From Chlorobiota bacterium (lineage in GTDB: Bacteria > Bacteroidota > Bacteroidia > Bacteroidales > JAADJA01), in assembly GCA_013151015.1 (NCBI GenBank), contig JAADJA010000167.1:1-35061 (forward strand): a DNA stretch of 35,061 nucleotides, in the 5' to 3' direction. Made by a program: the position numbers and the translations under genes. Below the pieces are notes generated by a model. That model did not search any database. It worked only from the letters and a program-made list of their open reading frames with translations, and had not been told where the DNA came from. This document shows positions 6,152-13,482 of this stretch, piece after piece (position 1 is the stretch's first letter; the number at the start of each line of letters is the position of its first letter).

Positions 6152-8968
6152 ATGCCAAACAAAAACCATAAACTTGCAGCCATCGTTTTCACCGACATTG
6201 TTGGATATACAAGGCAAATGGAAGAAGATGAGCAACGCACCATGCAACTTCTCCAGAAACAACGTGAAATTGTTTTTCCCCTCGTAAAGGAATACGACGG
6301 GGAAGTGGTCAAGGAAATCGGCGATGGTTTGCTTATCATGTTTTCGAGTGCCGTGGAGGCCGTCCGCTTTGCCATAAAAATGCAACAAGCACTCAAAGAC
6401 GAGGAGCTCACCATAAGGGCTGGCATCCACATGGGCGATGTGATTTTCAAGGATGGCGATGTGTTTGGTTCTGCCGTAAATACCGCAGCCCGTATCGAGC
6501 CACTGGCCGTGCCCAACGGGATCTGCATTTCCGAAAATGTAAAAGAGCAATTGGGCAACAAGGACATCCGCATGATTTCGTGTGGGCGAAAAGAACTGAA
6601 AGGGGTGAACAGGCCCATCGAGGTTTTCGAGGTATTTGTTGAAGGTGTTTCGCAGGAAAGGAAAATGACAACGGCCCGCTTTTTAAAAGAGCTTTGGAAC
6701 AGCTATGTAATCCAGATCACATTGGGTTATCTCCTTGCGGCATGGATTATCAAATTGGCCGTTAGTGCCATCGTTGCACGTAATTTCCTCTCCCCTTACA
6801 TTGTGGAGCTTACCTGGGTCATTTTGGTTTCACTGCTCCCAACCGTTATCATCATCTCCTATTTCCATGGAAAAAGGGAAAGGAACAAATGGCATAAGGC
6901 TGAATTGATAGGCCTTCCAACCAATATCCTTTTATCTGTCCTGCTGGTGGTGTTTATGTTCAAAGGCAAGGATTTGGGAGCCGCTACACAATCAGTAATT
7001 GTACAAAATGAAGATGGCGAAAATGTGGAATGCTACATTGTCAAGAGTGAATTCAGGAAAAAGATCTGCCTGTTCAACATTAAGAATATCAGCTCCGACG
7101 AAAAGCTCAATTGGCTTCAATATACCCTGCCCACCATGGTGGAATATGATTTGATGCAAGATCAATTTATCACCCCCCTTTCCGCTGTAAAGTTTTTCCA
7201 GAAGTTGGTTGAAGCAGGTTTTCAGGATGGCCTTGAACTTCCAATAGGGCTAATGAAGAAATTCTCGAATTATTACCATCTCAATTATTTTATGTCGGGG
7301 ACATTTGATTATGTGAACGGGGAATATGTCCTCACAACAAAGCTATATGAAACGAAAAACGGAAAGCTGGTAAAAACCCGGACGCTAAAAAACAAGGATA
7401 TTTTTCTTTTAACCGATGACTTGACCATTGCCATAAAGAAGGATATGGGGATACCAAAAGCCCATATCGAAGAAGTAAACGACCTTCCAATTTCCGAAAT
7501 TTTCACCAACTCATTCGAGGCTTTGCACAGTTTTTCGATGGCCAATAAAGAATTGGTTTTTGGCAACTGGGGGAAAGCAGGGGATTATTTTGAGGAATCG
7601 GTGAAAGAGGACGATGGCTTTACCATTGCATATGTGGCCCTTGCACAGGTTTATTTCAACACAAACCAAATCGAAAAAGCCGGGGTTGCCCTAAAGTCGG
7701 CCATGGACAATATTGACAAAGTACCGGAGAGGTTGCAGTTCAATATCAAGTTTTTCAATTACCTCTTGAAACAAGAGCCCGAAAAAGCCCTGGCCGTGCT
7801 TAAAATGTGGGCCGAGCTCTATCCCGAGGATGTGGATGCGCACACCATGCTTGCCCAAAGGTATCAAATTGCGAACAGGCTGCCCGAGGCCATTGCCGAA
7901 TGCAAAACCATCCTTAGGATGGACCCCGAACGCTACAATTATATTTCAGTGATCGGCGACCTTTATGAAACAATGGGAAAACCCGATTCGGCACTTTACT
8001 ATTATGAACAATATGCCGAAAAATTCCCCAAAGAGTATAAATCCTATGTACATATAGGCAACCATTACAAAAAAACCGCAGATTTCGCCAACGCAAAAAA
8101 GTATTATGAAAAAGCCCTGCTCCTGGAGCCCTCAAATGTAGCTATTGCCATAAAACTGGCAAAAACCGAATACCAGTCAGGGAAACTTGACACCATACGG
8201 AAAGATTACGAAAAGATTTTGGGCGATTGCAATTCGGCAAAGGACAGCTCGGAAGTTTATTCAGCAATGGCAGATTATTTTAGTCTCAGGGGGAAAATAG
8301 ACACATCGTTGAAATATAGAGAAAAAGCCATAAGCTTGATGAATACCTTCAAACCGCCATTGCAGGTCACGGCCCAAAAAATATTCTCGGTCGCACAGTA
8401 TGTTGAAGCGGGGAGAAAAAAAGAAGCTTTTGATTTCCTGGAACAGATAAAAAGCGAACTCAACCCCCCTTTGGACAAGATAGCAGCATTTGGGTATATG
8501 TTTGTTTATCTTGAACTGGAGGATGCCGATAAAGCCGAAAAAGAAATCCCGGACGCAAAAGAGCTTGCACGGATTTTTGGTGAAGAGGTATTGTTGGCCA
8601 ATGTTTATTATGCCCAGGCCAAAATCAACGAGATCAGGGGCGAATACGGCAAAGCCATCGAAAATTACGATACTTTCTTTGAACATCAACCCTCATCCTT
8701 TGGACAAAAGAAAAATGTGGCCCGGGTTTACCGGAAAATGAAAGAGTACGACAAAGCCGAAGAAAATATCCTGCTGGCCCTTAAACATTCACCCTATTCG
8801 GGAAAGGCAAATTACGAAGCTGCGTTGCTTTACTCCGAAATGGGCGAAAACGAAAAAGCACTTGATCATTTGAAAATAGCAAACAAAGTATGGGAAGATG
8901 CCGATCCTGGTTATAAAGAAGCAAATGAAGCAAAGGCCAAACTGAATGAGATGGAATCGGGGAGTTAA
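6152..8968 (+). CDS. Class III adenylate cyclase with TolB-like and TPR domains
   Basis: A 938-residue protein. The N-terminal class III nucleotide cyclase domain (about 5-165) has all six canonical residues: metal-binding D15 and D58, K54 and D103 (the adenine-selecting pair), N110 and R114. It should therefore make cAMP from ATP. Three hydrophobic segments follow at about 187-210, 216-238 and 250-268. Next is a region (about 300-440) resembling the TolB-like N-terminal domain seen in other cyclase-TPR proteins (NISSDEKLNWLQY, FMSGTFDYVNGEYVL, TKNGKLV). TPR repeats fill about 470-930. With three helices the TPR part would lie on the opposite side of the membrane from the cyclase, i.e. the periplasm. 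Class III domains work as dimers, so the TPR region may control dimerisation through partner binding. No cAMP receptor gene is in the window. Confidence 0.9.
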   Translation: MPNKNHKLAAIVFTDIVGYTRQMEEDEQRTMQLLQKQREIVFPLVKEYDGEVVKEIGDGLLIMFSSAVEAVRFAIKMQQALKDEELTIRAGIHMGDVIFKDGDVFGSAVNTAARIEPLAVPNGICISENVKEQLGNKDIRMISCGRKELKGVNRPIEVFEVFVEGVSQERKMTTARFLKELWNSYVIQITLGYLLAAWIIKLAVSAIVARNFLSPYIVELTWVILVSLLPTVIIISYFHGKRERNKWHKAELIGLPTNILLSVLLVVFMFKGKDLGAATQSVIVQNEDGENVECYIVKSEFRKKICLFNIKNISSDEKLNWLQYTLPTMVEYDLMQDQFITPLSAVKFFQKLVEAGFQDGLELPIGLMKKFSNYYHLNYFMSGTFDYVNGEYVLTTKLYETKNGKLVKTRTLKNKDIFLLTDDLTIAIKKDMGIPKAHIEEVNDLPISEIFTNSFEALHSFSMANKELVFGNWGKAGDYFEESVKEDDGFTIAYVALAQVYFNTNQIEKAGVALKSAMDNIDKVPERLQFNIKFFNYLLKQEPEKALAVLKMWAELYPEDVDAHTMLAQRYQIANRLPEAIAECKTILRMDPERYNYISVIGDLYETMGKPDSALYYYEQYAEKFPKEYKSYVHIGNHYKKTADFANAKKYYEKALLLEPSNVAIAIKLAKTEYQSGKLDTIRKDYEKILGDCNSAKDSSEVYSAMADYFSLRGKIDTSLKYREKAISLMNTFKPPLQVTAQKIFSVAQYVEAGRKKEAFDFLEQIKSELNPPLDKIAAFGYMFVYLELEDADKAEKEIPDAKELARIFGEEVLLANVYYAQAKINEIRGEYGKAIENYDTFFEHQPSSFGQKKNVARVYRKMKEYDKAEENILLALKHSPYSGKANYEAALLYSEMGENEKALDHLKIANKVWEDADPGYKEANEAKAKLNEMESGS

Positions 8969-8995
8969 AAGCACTTGGCAATAGGCAGTTGGCAA

Positions 8996-9042
8996 AACCT
9001 GTAAGGTCGGAGCTGGTTTTAGCGACGGTGACCTGACAGGTT
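8996..9042. repeat. 47-bp hairpin element, copy C
   Basis: Left arm AACCTGTAAGGTC (8996-9008), 21-base loop, right arm GACCTGACAGGTT (9030-9042); one mismatch in 13 pairs. It lies 27 bases after the cyclase stop codon, so it may also act in transcription termination. Confidence 0.8.
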
Positions 9043-9102
9043 GAAATCAATAGTAGGCAGTAGGCCAAAAGGAAGTGGGCAGTTGGAGTTGGTAATAATA
9101 AA

Positions 9103-9136
9103 AACCTTTTATGTCGAAGAAGGCCTGTATGGAAGC
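9103..9136. repeat. 47-bp hairpin element, copy D (half element)
   Basis: Left arm AACCTTTTATGTC (9103-9115) and loop with AAGGCCTGTATGG match copy A closely. The expected right arm at 9137-9149 is missing, so this is a decayed or truncated copy. Confidence 0.6.
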
Positions 9137-9278
9137 GATTAAAAAACAGTTATAATTTATTTGTGTCAACATATGGGTTACCAAATCAATTCAACTGTTA
9201 CAATGCTGAAACAATGTCATGAGAGTAAGGACTTGTTCCTTGAAAAGAATTAAAATACCAACAAATAATTGAAGAAAT

Positions 9279-9950
9279 ATGAAAAATACATTATTCCCAT
9301 TACTAACAGCTATTATTCTTGGCATCTCAACCCATGCCCAGGATATTGCAATCGGTGGAAAGCTTGGAGGCAATCTTTCATCATTCTATAATAAAAAAGG
9401 CACCCAATATAGTTTTTTGTTCGGATTAAATTTGGGGGTAATAAACCATTATAAAATAAAAAATCATTTCTATCTAATAACCGAATTAAATTATGAACGA
9501 AAAGGTGGGTATATGTTAGCTAATGGAATCACACCGTTTTGGGATCAAAATTTTACTACAAAACTCAATTATATAAGCCTCCCCATATTAGCTAAGATAA
9601 CTATTGGAAGAGCTGAATGCTTCTATTTTAATGGAGGACCATTTGTAAGTTACTTATTTAGTGCTACAGAAAGAAGTGTACTTACTGAATCTTCAACAGG
9701 GGAGTTAGTATCAGATGACACTCAAAATTTTACCACCCTCTACAAACGTTTTGATTTCGGGCTTGGATTGGGTCTAGGAGTTTCAATTGATATTTACGAG
9801 CAAATGAAATTAATATTTGATACCAGATATAATATATCTTTTATTCCTTTATTGAAAGATAGTCATTATTCAAATATAAAAAATCATTCAATAAATCTAA
9901 ATTGTGGGGTATTGTTTATTTTAAAAAATAAGAAAAGTTATGATCAATAA
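9279..9950 (+). CDS. Outer-membrane beta-barrel protein (PorT-family-like)
   Basis: A 223-residue exported protein. A signal peptide of about 20 residues ends at THAQ, giving a mature N-terminus at Gln-Asp-Ile. The rest alternates short amphipathic strands and turns (GGKLGGNLSSFY, FLFGLNLGVIN, FYLITELNYERKGG, FDFGLGLGLGV, MKLIFDTRYNISF), the pattern of the small beta-barrel family PF13568 to which PorT also belongs. The size is right for an eight-stranded barrel. I cannot tell whether it has a T9SS role or is a generic outer-membrane protein. Codon use is AT-rich compared with its neighbours, and it lies at the left of an accessory islet. The start is the ATG directly before the signal peptide. 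Confidence 0.8.
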   Translation: MKNTLFPLLTAIILGISTHAQDIAIGGKLGGNLSSFYNKKGTQYSFLFGLNLGVINHYKIKNHFYLITELNYERKGGYMLANGITPFWDQNFTTKLNYISLPILAKITIGRAECFYFNGGPFVSYLFSATERSVLTESSTGELVSDDTQNFTTLYKRFDFGLGLGLGVSIDIYEQMKLIFDTRYNISFIPLLKDSHYSNIKNHSINLNCGVLFILKNKKSYDQ

Positions 9951-10401
9951 ATTTAGTCTTTTTAGGTTCTACTACCATTTTCGTGGGTAAATAATATCTT
10001 TTATTTATTCTATTATCTACATTTTTAATGCTTCAATGATTGAATACAAGAATGCGGGAATGTTTGTATTGTGGCAAAGCCATTAGCTTACGCTCATGTG
10101 GCGGCCTTTTATAGCAAACGGATTGCCACGGAATACCTGCCGCCATGGATGCCTCGCAATGAACGTGGGTGTGGTTTATTGGCGGGTCTTCCAAAGCACG
10201 GGATTATCTTGCGCCAAGGCCATGGCCAAAATCCCTGTTGGCGGTGTTTTTGTTTTGGACAGCATATCGGTTGAAAAACAAATTAAAGTTGTTGGTGTCA
10301 ACGGATAGTACTATGAAGCTGATGCCGCCATTCCTCTGGTTTTATCTTATCAACTATCTCCATGGCGGCTATGTGTTATGAGCGTATGTTGGCAACTGGC
10401 C
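9951..10401. other. Non-coding block with inverted repeats, GC-richer than its surroundings
   Basis: No credible gene: the short open frames at 10071-10381 overlap one another in different phases and have no family features. The block at about 10075-10390 is richer in G and C than its AT-rich flanks. It is bounded by TACGCTCAT (10089-10097) and its inverted copy ATGAGCGTA (10378-10386). Inside, GCCGCCAT occurs at 10140-10147 and 10324-10331, and its reverse complement ATGGCGGC at 10362-10369. This resembles a structured mobile or cassette-like non-coding element rather than a decayed gene. Confidence 0.5.
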
Positions 10402-10506
10402 CTATTTAACTTTTTTCATTTTTACTGGATTCTGTCGTGTGTCAAAAATGTCGGAAATTTCAATCCAGTTCTTTTCTTTATTTAACCAATAAATCCTTAG
10501 CCCCAT
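10402..10506 (-). pseudogene. RelE/ParE-type toxin remnant, internally deleted
   Basis: A 34-codon minus-strand frame from ATG (10506-10504) to TAG (10404-10402). It overlaps the antitoxin stop by ten bases, the usual coupling of antitoxin and toxin. It begins MGLRIYW, like the N-terminus of Bacteroidota RelE/ParE toxins, and ends IEISDIFDTRQNPVKMKK, like their C-terminus; family members are about 95-100 residues. About 60 central residues are therefore missing without a frameshift. From memory, intact relatives carry an IYW-type segment both at the start and shortly before the C-terminal IEI...DTRQNP block, so recombination between the two coding repeats would give exactly this product. The remnant lacks the core of the fold and should be inactive. 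Family assignment rests on my recollection of the motifs. Confidence 0.65.
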
Positions 10507-10739
10507 TTTTCAATTTCAGATAATAATTTACTGGATTCGGTTAAACGCCCTTTTTGAGAATCCTCTAGAGAGAGGTCAATTCTTTTATTAAACTCCTCTA
10601 AAGTCATTGGTTCTATTTTCTTAGATAAAATTTTCTTTCTTTCTTTTCTCAGTAATTTTTCAAATAATGAGATTATTTCTTCATTCTGCAATTTTAGAAA
10701 TTCTTGTACAAATGATATTTTCCGTGTCTGTAAATCCAT
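10497..10739 (-). CDS. Antitoxin-like small protein of a RelE/ParE-type module
   Basis: An 80-residue, mostly helical and charged protein: FVQEFLKLQNEEIISLFEKLLRKE, then MTLEEFNKRIDLSLEDS and SKLLSEIEKW. This is the pattern of small Bacteroidota antitoxin-type proteins that precede RelE/ParE toxins. The middle EPMTLEEF and the C-terminal part probably wrap the toxin, and the N-terminal helices probably dimerise. It is followed, with overlap, by the deleted toxin remnant at 10402-10506, so it now stands without a working partner here; it could still neutralise a related toxin elsewhere. It is transcribed from its own promoter (TACTTTTG at 10757-10764, minus strand). The gene is AT-rich and lies between 11-bp inverted repeats. 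Confidence 0.7.
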   Translation of the reverse strand: MDLQTRKISFVQEFLKLQNEEIISLFEKLLRKERKKILSKKIEPMTLEEFNKRIDLSLEDSQKGRLTESSKLLSEIEKWG

Positions 10740-10756
10740 TGCTCAATGATTTTATT

Positions 10757-10764
10757 CAAAAGTA
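10757..10764 (-). promoter_or_regulatory. TAnnTTTG -7 box of the antitoxin gene
   Basis: Read on the minus strand the bases are TACTTTTG, an exact match to the -7 consensus, 17 bases before the antitoxin ATG. No -33 box is evident. Confidence 0.5.
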
Positions 10765-10896
10765 CAATTTTTATTGATTCTTTTTGCGTTTTTTCTTGGA
10801 CTCGTTGCCAACATATCGATAACCAATCCAATAAAATGAATGTTGGATTTTGGGAAAAACCAAACACCTAACTTACCAAACCCAAAGTTTTTGAGA

Positions 10897-11490
10897 TTAC
10901 GGATTTTCTGTTTTTTTCTTCTCGTTCAAGATCCGTTGCCCTTCTTCCGACAGACTGAAAAGCTCTGGGTATTTGCCGTTCAATGGACGGTAAAAATCTT
11001 CGATGAATTTAAAATCTTTTTCAAAATCCCCGGATGGATATACCATAGGACCCAAACCGGCCTCCTTTTTTTTATAGTCGATCACACCCAACAGAATCGG
11101 CACCTTTGCCCGAAGGGCGATATAATAAAAACCCTTCTTCCAATTGGGGTTCAGCTTTCGGGTACCTTCTGGCGCAACGGTGATACACAGGTTGTCATAC
11201 TTTTGAAAAAGGGCAGCAACCGTTTCCACTGAATTGGTTTTTTTGCTGCGTTCGATAGGGATGCCCCCCATCTTGAGCAAAATCGTTTTAAACGGAAAAA
11301 CAAATATCTCCTTTTTAATCAGGAATTTTGCTTTCAGGCCCAAAACATAATATCCCATCCGGCCAATAAAAAAATCCCAGTTGCTGGTGTGCGGGGCAAC
11401 AATGACAACCGCTTTGGTCAACCCTTCAGGAACACCTCCCACAATTTTCCAACCCATCAATTTCAGGATCAGTTTCGATAAAAATTTCAT
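10897..11490 (-). CDS. PlsC-family 1-acylglycerol-3-phosphate acyltransferase-like protein
   Basis: A 197-residue membrane-associated acyltransferase. The catalytic HX4D motif is H34-T-S-N-W-D39. The substrate-binding block GGIPIERS is at about 75-82 and the EGTR motif at 108-111, all in the family's order and spacing. Such enzymes move an acyl chain onto lysophosphatidic acid or a related lysolipid at the inner face of the cytoplasmic membrane. The protein is shorter than typical PlsC (about 240 residues) and has only a weak N-terminal hydrophobic segment, so it belongs to the short subgroup whose exact acceptor is uncertain. It begins nine bases after the dnaX stop codon and is most likely co-transcribed with it. 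Confidence 0.82.
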   Translation of the reverse strand: MKFLSKLILKLMGWKIVGGVPEGLTKAVVIVAPHTSNWDFFIGRMGYYVLGLKAKFLIKKEIFVFPFKTILLKMGGIPIERSKKTNSVETVAALFQKYDNLCITVAPEGTRKLNPNWKKGFYYIALRAKVPILLGVIDYKKKEAGLGPMVYPSGDFEKDFKFIEDFYRPLNGKYPELFSLSEEGQRILNEKKKTENP

Positions 11491-11499
11491 AGCTCTATT

Positions 11500-13230
11500 T
11501 TAAAAATCAATATCCAAATTAAGCTGGGATTTCAGCTTGCCCAAAGCCGGGTTCTTTTTCAACATGCTCTCGTATTTGTCCCTGGAAGTATAGGGCTTAT
11601 CCACCGAAGGTGTTTTTGATACCACCACATTAAGCTGGACCTGCCAATTGTTCAATTCGTTCCTGATAAAGGAAAGCAAATCCTGCTTCCTGTTTGCCAT
11701 GTCGGTTTCCTGTACCTTATTGTCCACCTTATGCTCTATTATGAAATTGTCTTTCAGTACTGGTTTGTTTTTGGTAAGGGCAACGTAAAACAAGGCATCG
11801 TTTTTATGCTTCTCCACATACCTGCCCCAAACGGCCGTAAAATCCTCCGCCGTAAAACTATCTGCCGGGCGGCGGCCCAAATCTTCTTCAGTTGAGTCAT
11901 CTTCCTTTTTCACCTCTTGGCTCTTTTTAATGGAAATAGTCCGGGAACGGGATACAGGCTTTGCTGCCGCGACAGGGGTTGGAGGCGTTTCTGAAGTTGT
12001 GGTTTTTGGTTTTGCTGTTTCATTTATAACAGGAACCGGCTCATTAACTTGAGGGGTTGTAGTTGGCTGATAGCTTGTTTCTTTCGTTTTTGGTTTGGGA
12101 GGCTGGATAACCGCAACAGGCTCTTTCATTTCCATCACCCCTTCCATCGAGCTCATTTGCATCAAAGCCAGTTCAAGGTGGAGTTTCTTGTTGTTGCTGT
12201 CCTTATAATGGATATCGCATTTATTGTTTATATCAAGGGCTTTAATGAGGAATTGCAACGAACTTGCGGACGATTGTTCCAGATAGCGGTTTTTGATTTT
12301 TTCGCCCACTTCCAGCAAACTAATGGTTGCTTTATCCTTGCACACCAACAAATTCCGTAAGTGGTCCCCAAAGCCCAAAATGAAGTGCTGCCCATCGAAA
12401 CCATTATCAAAAATATCATTGATAATAAGCAAGGTGTTCACAATATCGCCTGCAATGATGGATTCCGTAATCTTAAAGAAATAATCGTAATCCAGGACGT
12501 TCAGGTTTTCGACCACATTTTTATACGTGATCTTCTTCCCGCCCGAACTCACGATCTGGTCAAATATGGAAAGTGCGTCGCGAAGGGCACCATCTGCTTT
12601 TTGGGCAATGATGTGCAGGGCATCGGCTTCGGCATCCACACTCTCTTGTCGGGCGACATTTGCAAGGTGAAGGGCAATATCCTCAACGGTTATCCTTTTG
12701 AAATCATAAATCTGGCAACGTGAAAGGATTGTCGGGATAATCTTGTGCTTCTCGGTTGTGGCAAGGATGAATTTCGCATAGGGCGGTGGCTCTTCGAGGG
12801 TTTTCAGGAATGCGTTAAAAGCCTGTTGCGACAGCATGTGCACCTCATCAATGATATAGACTTTATAGCGTCCCACTTGTGGCGGGATACGTACCTGGTC
12901 AACAAGGTTTCTGATATCGTCCACCGAGTTGTTGGAAGCCGCATCCAGCTCATGGATATTGAACGAAGCCGATTGATTGAACGAAACACAGGACTCACAT
13001 TCATTGCAGGCCTCGATATTTTCAGAAACATTTTCACAATTGATGGTCTTGGCCAAAATCCTTGCGCAAGTCGTTTTGCCCACTCCCCTTGGCCCACAAA
13101 AAAGAAAAGCCTGGGCCAGGTGTTCGTTGCGGATGGCATTCTTCAAAGTATTGGTAATGGACGATTGCCCCACAACGGTATCAAAAGTTTGTGGCCTGTA
13201 TTTCCGGGCCGAAACAATAAAGTTCTCCAT
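11500..13230 (-). CDS. dnaX: DNA polymerase III subunit gamma/tau
   Basis: Clamp-loader ATPase of the replicative polymerase, 576 residues. The N-terminal AAA+ module carries Walker A GPRGVGKT (46-53), four zinc-ligand cysteines C65, C75, C78 and C81, Walker B IIDEVH (D128, E129) and sensor/arginine-finger motif LSRCQ (169-173). The clamp-loader collar follows (about 240-360). A low-complexity Pro/Thr/Lys linker (about 370-445) leads to a tau-like C-terminal domain (about 455-576). I see no obvious slippery site for making a short gamma form. The promoter is probably TAATTTTG at 13270-13277 on the minus strand. The plsC-like gene follows after nine bases. Confidence 0.95.
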   Translation of the reverse strand: MENFIVSARKYRPQTFDTVVGQSSITNTLKNAIRNEHLAQAFLFCGPRGVGKTTCARILAKTINCENVSENIEACNECESCVSFNQSASFNIHELDAASNNSVDDIRNLVDQVRIPPQVGRYKVYIIDEVHMLSQQAFNAFLKTLEEPPPYAKFILATTEKHKIIPTILSRCQIYDFKRITVEDIALHLANVARQESVDAEADALHIIAQKADGALRDALSIFDQIVSSGGKKITYKNVVENLNVLDYDYFFKITESIIAGDIVNTLLIINDIFDNGFDGQHFILGFGDHLRNLLVCKDKATISLLEVGEKIKNRYLEQSSASSLQFLIKALDINNKCDIHYKDSNNKKLHLELALMQMSSMEGVMEMKEPVAVIQPPKPKTKETSYQPTTTPQVNEPVPVINETAKPKTTTSETPPTPVAAAKPVSRSRTISIKKSQEVKKEDDSTEEDLGRRPADSFTAEDFTAVWGRYVEKHKNDALFYVALTKNKPVLKDNFIIEHKVDNKVQETDMANRKQDLLSFIRNELNNWQVQLNVVVSKTPSVDKPYTSRDKYESMLKKNPALGKLKSQLNLDIDF

Positions 13231-13269
13231 CAGGTAAATATTGGATGTGAAATATTTTCAAAGAATCTT

Positions 13270-13277
13270 CAAAATTA
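13270..13277 (-). promoter_or_regulatory. TAnnTTTG -7 box upstream of dnaX
   Basis: Read on the minus strand the bases are TAATTTTG, an exact consensus match 39 bases before the dnaX ATG. No TTTG at the ideal -33 distance. Confidence 0.45.
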
Positions 13278-13351
13278 CAAACTTTTTATTCAAGGGCAGG
13301 TTTGAACAGTAGCTGAATTATTAACAAAGCGGACAAGTCGGCAATAGGCAA

Positions 13352-13402
13352 AACCTGTTGGGTTGCAGTAGGCCTTTTGCGGCGTGGGCAACCCGATAGG
13401 TT
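13352..13402. repeat. 47-bp hairpin element, copy E (extended stem)
   Basis: Arms AACCTGTTGGGTT (13352-13364) and AACCCGATAGGTT (13390-13402). Two further G-C pairs inside (GC and GC) lengthen the stem to 15 bp and leave the family's 21-base loop, which contains TAGGCCTTTTG. Confidence 0.75.
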
Positions 13403-13425
13403 GTAATGTTGCCGGTTTTCTTTTC

Positions 13426-13472
13426 AACTAGTCGGGTCTCCTTCACATGGGCTTTCTTCGACCTGACTGGTT
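13426..13472. repeat. 47-bp hairpin element, copy F (reverse orientation)
   Basis: Left arm AACTAGTCGGGTC (13426-13438), 21-base loop with GGGCTTTCTTC, right arm GACCTGACTGGTT (13460-13472). The loop matches the reverse complement of copies A-C, so this copy is inverted. It is followed by a T-rich run. Confidence 0.8.
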
Positions 13473-13482
13473 TTTTCTTTTC

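Larger units (their letters stand above)
8969..9278. other. Intergenic region with heptad arrays and hairpin repeats
   Basis: A 310-base gap without a gene. Heptads TTGGCA, ATAGGCA and GTTGGCA run at 8975-8994. A full 47-bp hairpin is at 8996-9042. A second heptad array GTAGGCA, GTAGGCC, AAAAGGA, AGTGGGC, AGTTGGA, GTTGGTA covers 9053-9094. A half hairpin is at 9103-9136. From 9137 to the next gene the DNA is AT-rich with no clear promoter consensus. Confidence 0.65.
10386..10814. repeat. 11-bp inverted repeats flanking the toxin-antitoxin relic
   Basis: ATGTTGGCAAC at 10386-10396 and its perfect reverse complement GTTGCCAACAT at 10804-10814 bracket the antitoxin gene and the toxin remnant, enclosing about 407 bases. 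They may be ends of a small mobile unit or recombination sites. No transposase is enclosed. Confidence 0.55.

Noticed and set aside
10071-10381. Overlapping plus-strand frames of about 70 residues each
   Set aside because: They overlap in different phases, lack family features and lie in the inverted-repeat block, which reads as non-coding.
10386-10814. The TA relic as a classical integron cassette with attC
   Set aside because: The flanking 11-mers are simple inverted repeats; I cannot identify the paired R and L boxes of an attC site, and no integrase is present, so only a general mobile-unit reading is supported.
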